Shown: positions 63,306 through 64,000 of the stretch, in pieces | Layout: each line of letters begins with the position of its first letter | Numbering within the stretch: position 1 is the stretch's first letter | Assembly: GCA_963841205.1 (NCBI GenBank) | Contig: CAWJCH010000002.1 | Span: 248,001 to 312,000 of the forward strand | Length of the DNA stretch: 64,000 nt | Direction of reading: 5' to 3' | Origin: CAWAWP01 sp963841205 | Lineage (GTDB): Bacteria; Chloroflexota; Ktedonobacteria; Ktedonobacterales; JADMIN01 | The notes under the pieces: generated by a model | Told to the model about the DNA's origin: nothing | Databases searched by the model: none | The model's input: the letters and a program-made list of their open reading frames with translations, nothing else | Position numbers and translations under genes: made by a program

Positions 63306-64000
63306 ATGTCCACCTTCGCCACCGGCGAGGCCGGCTTTAATCTGCGCCTCGCCCGCGCCACCGCCAACCCGCTGCGCCTGCTCGTCTCCAGCGCATTCTG
63401 GGGCGCCAGCGTCTTCCTTTTTCTCAGTTTCCCGATCGGCGTCTTCTGGTTCACCACGCTGGTCACCTTGATTTCCACGAGTTTCGGGCTAGCCATCGTC
63501 TGGGTCGGCGTGCCGCTCTTTGTCTTCAGCGCCTTCTTGTGGACCTACGGCGCGCGCGCCGAGCGCTGGCGTGTCAACGTCCTCCTCGGTGAAGCGATTC
63601 CCTCGCCCTATCGCAGCCTGGCGGAGGGCACCCTCTGGCAGCGTGCGCGCGCCTTCCTCACCGACCCCGCCGTCTGGCGCGATCTCGTCTACCTCTTTCT
63701 GCTCTTCCCGATCTGCATCTTCGAGTTCGTCTTCGTCGTCTGCGCCTTCTCGATCCCCCTGTCGCTGCTGACACTCCCCGCCTACAACTGGGCCATCAAC
63801 GGCGGCCAGGGCGCGATGGTCTGGAATGGCCTCTACGTTAACCAGCCGCTGCCACTGGCGCTGACCTCCCTCGCTGGCGCTATCCTGCTCCTGCTCGTGC
63901 CCTATCCCACCGTCGGCATCGCCTACCTCCACGCGCTGCTCGCCCGCGCCCTCTTGGGACCTACCCGCGATGCCCAGCTCTCGGCCCGTGTCGAGAACCT
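63306..64000 (+). CDS. Sensor-domain histidine kinase, N-terminal part
   Basis: Open at the window end (231 codons seen). At least four membrane segments (SAFWGASVFLFLSFPIGVFWF, TSFGLAIVWVGVPLFVFSAF, LFLLFPICIFEFVFVVCAFS and LTSLAGAILLLLVPYPTVGI) with ARAERWRVNVLLGE and DPAVWRDLVYLFL between them. This matches the putative sensor domain found at the N-terminus of actinobacterial and Chloroflexota two-component kinases. TATACT at 63231-63236 may be its -10. The kinase part lies outside the window. Confidence 0.75.
   Translation, partial: MSTFATGEAGFNLRLARATANPLRLLVSSAFWGASVFLFLSFPIGVFWFTTLVTLISTSFGLAIVWVGVPLFVFSAFLWTYGARAERWRVNVLLGEAIPSPYRSLAEGTLWQRARAFLTDPAVWRDLVYLFLLFPICIFEFVFVVCAFSIPLSLLTLPAYNWAINGGQGAMVWNGLYVNQPLPLALTSLAGAILLLLVPYPTVGIAYLHALLARALLGPTRDAQLSARVEN

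Overview
The window is high-GC bacterial DNA from a soil- or heat-type lineage. The gene set (Rho with a very long low-complexity N-terminus, Flp-type pilin, triple-FHA ABC transporter, EXLDI protein, DUF6941 protein, IS701-type transposases) best fits Chloroflexota; this is an inference from gene families, with no 16S gene or other marker present to prove it.

Layout. 1-2.5 kb holds two transposases (IS701-type, cut by the window edge, and IS4-type). 2.6-11 kb carries an FHA/ABC-2 transporter, a kinase-like phosphotransferase, an Flp pilin and rho, whose reading frame appears broken inside a tandem repeat. 11-13 kb is a long gene-poor stretch with a 175 bp MITE. 13-20 kb has a TPR protein with a small membrane ORF, a GbsR/MarR-ABC operon (permease frameshifted), a zinc-finger protein, an RRM protein and a YCII protein. 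20.4-22.1 kb is tag, then a cluster of DnaA boxes that I read as a chromosomal oriC, then a leaderless GNAT gene. 22-35 kb has a frameshifted EXPERA-type gene, a CHASE3 histidine kinase, a peroxiredoxin, an ABC-F gene preceded by a leader ORF and an intrinsic terminator, a SUKH-like protein and an aminotransferase. 35-38 kb has a secreted beta-propeller-like gene ended by a decayed 1.6 kb IS element carrying two 13-bp tandem arrays. 38.9-45.3 kb is a dense plus-strand run: biotin carboxylase, PP-loop ATPase, two small genes, a PRC-Nramp fusion and an ion channel. 45-53 kb is mostly minus strand: nitroreductase, SRPBCC protein, a 1293-residue membrane protein and Cys-rich secreted proteins. 53.7-64 kb has an MFS transporter, a membrane protein split by an IS200/IS605-like palindromic element, a duplicated membrane gene pair, the EXLDI-DrrAB-like ABC operon, a glycosidase-like TIM barrel and the start of a sensor kinase.

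Organisation. Three parS-like palindromes (27.4, 40.5 and 51.0 kb) lie within 30 kb of the DnaA-box cluster, and gene orientation switches there (about 11 of 16 genes minus on the left, about 25 of 41 plus on the right). Together these suggest that the window spans the replication origin even though dnaA, dnaN and parAB are not in it.

Quality note. At least five otherwise well-conserved genes carry single-base frameshifts (two at C5 runs) and two or three carry isolated in-frame stops. Either the assembly has indel errors or this region is decaying; raw reads would decide.
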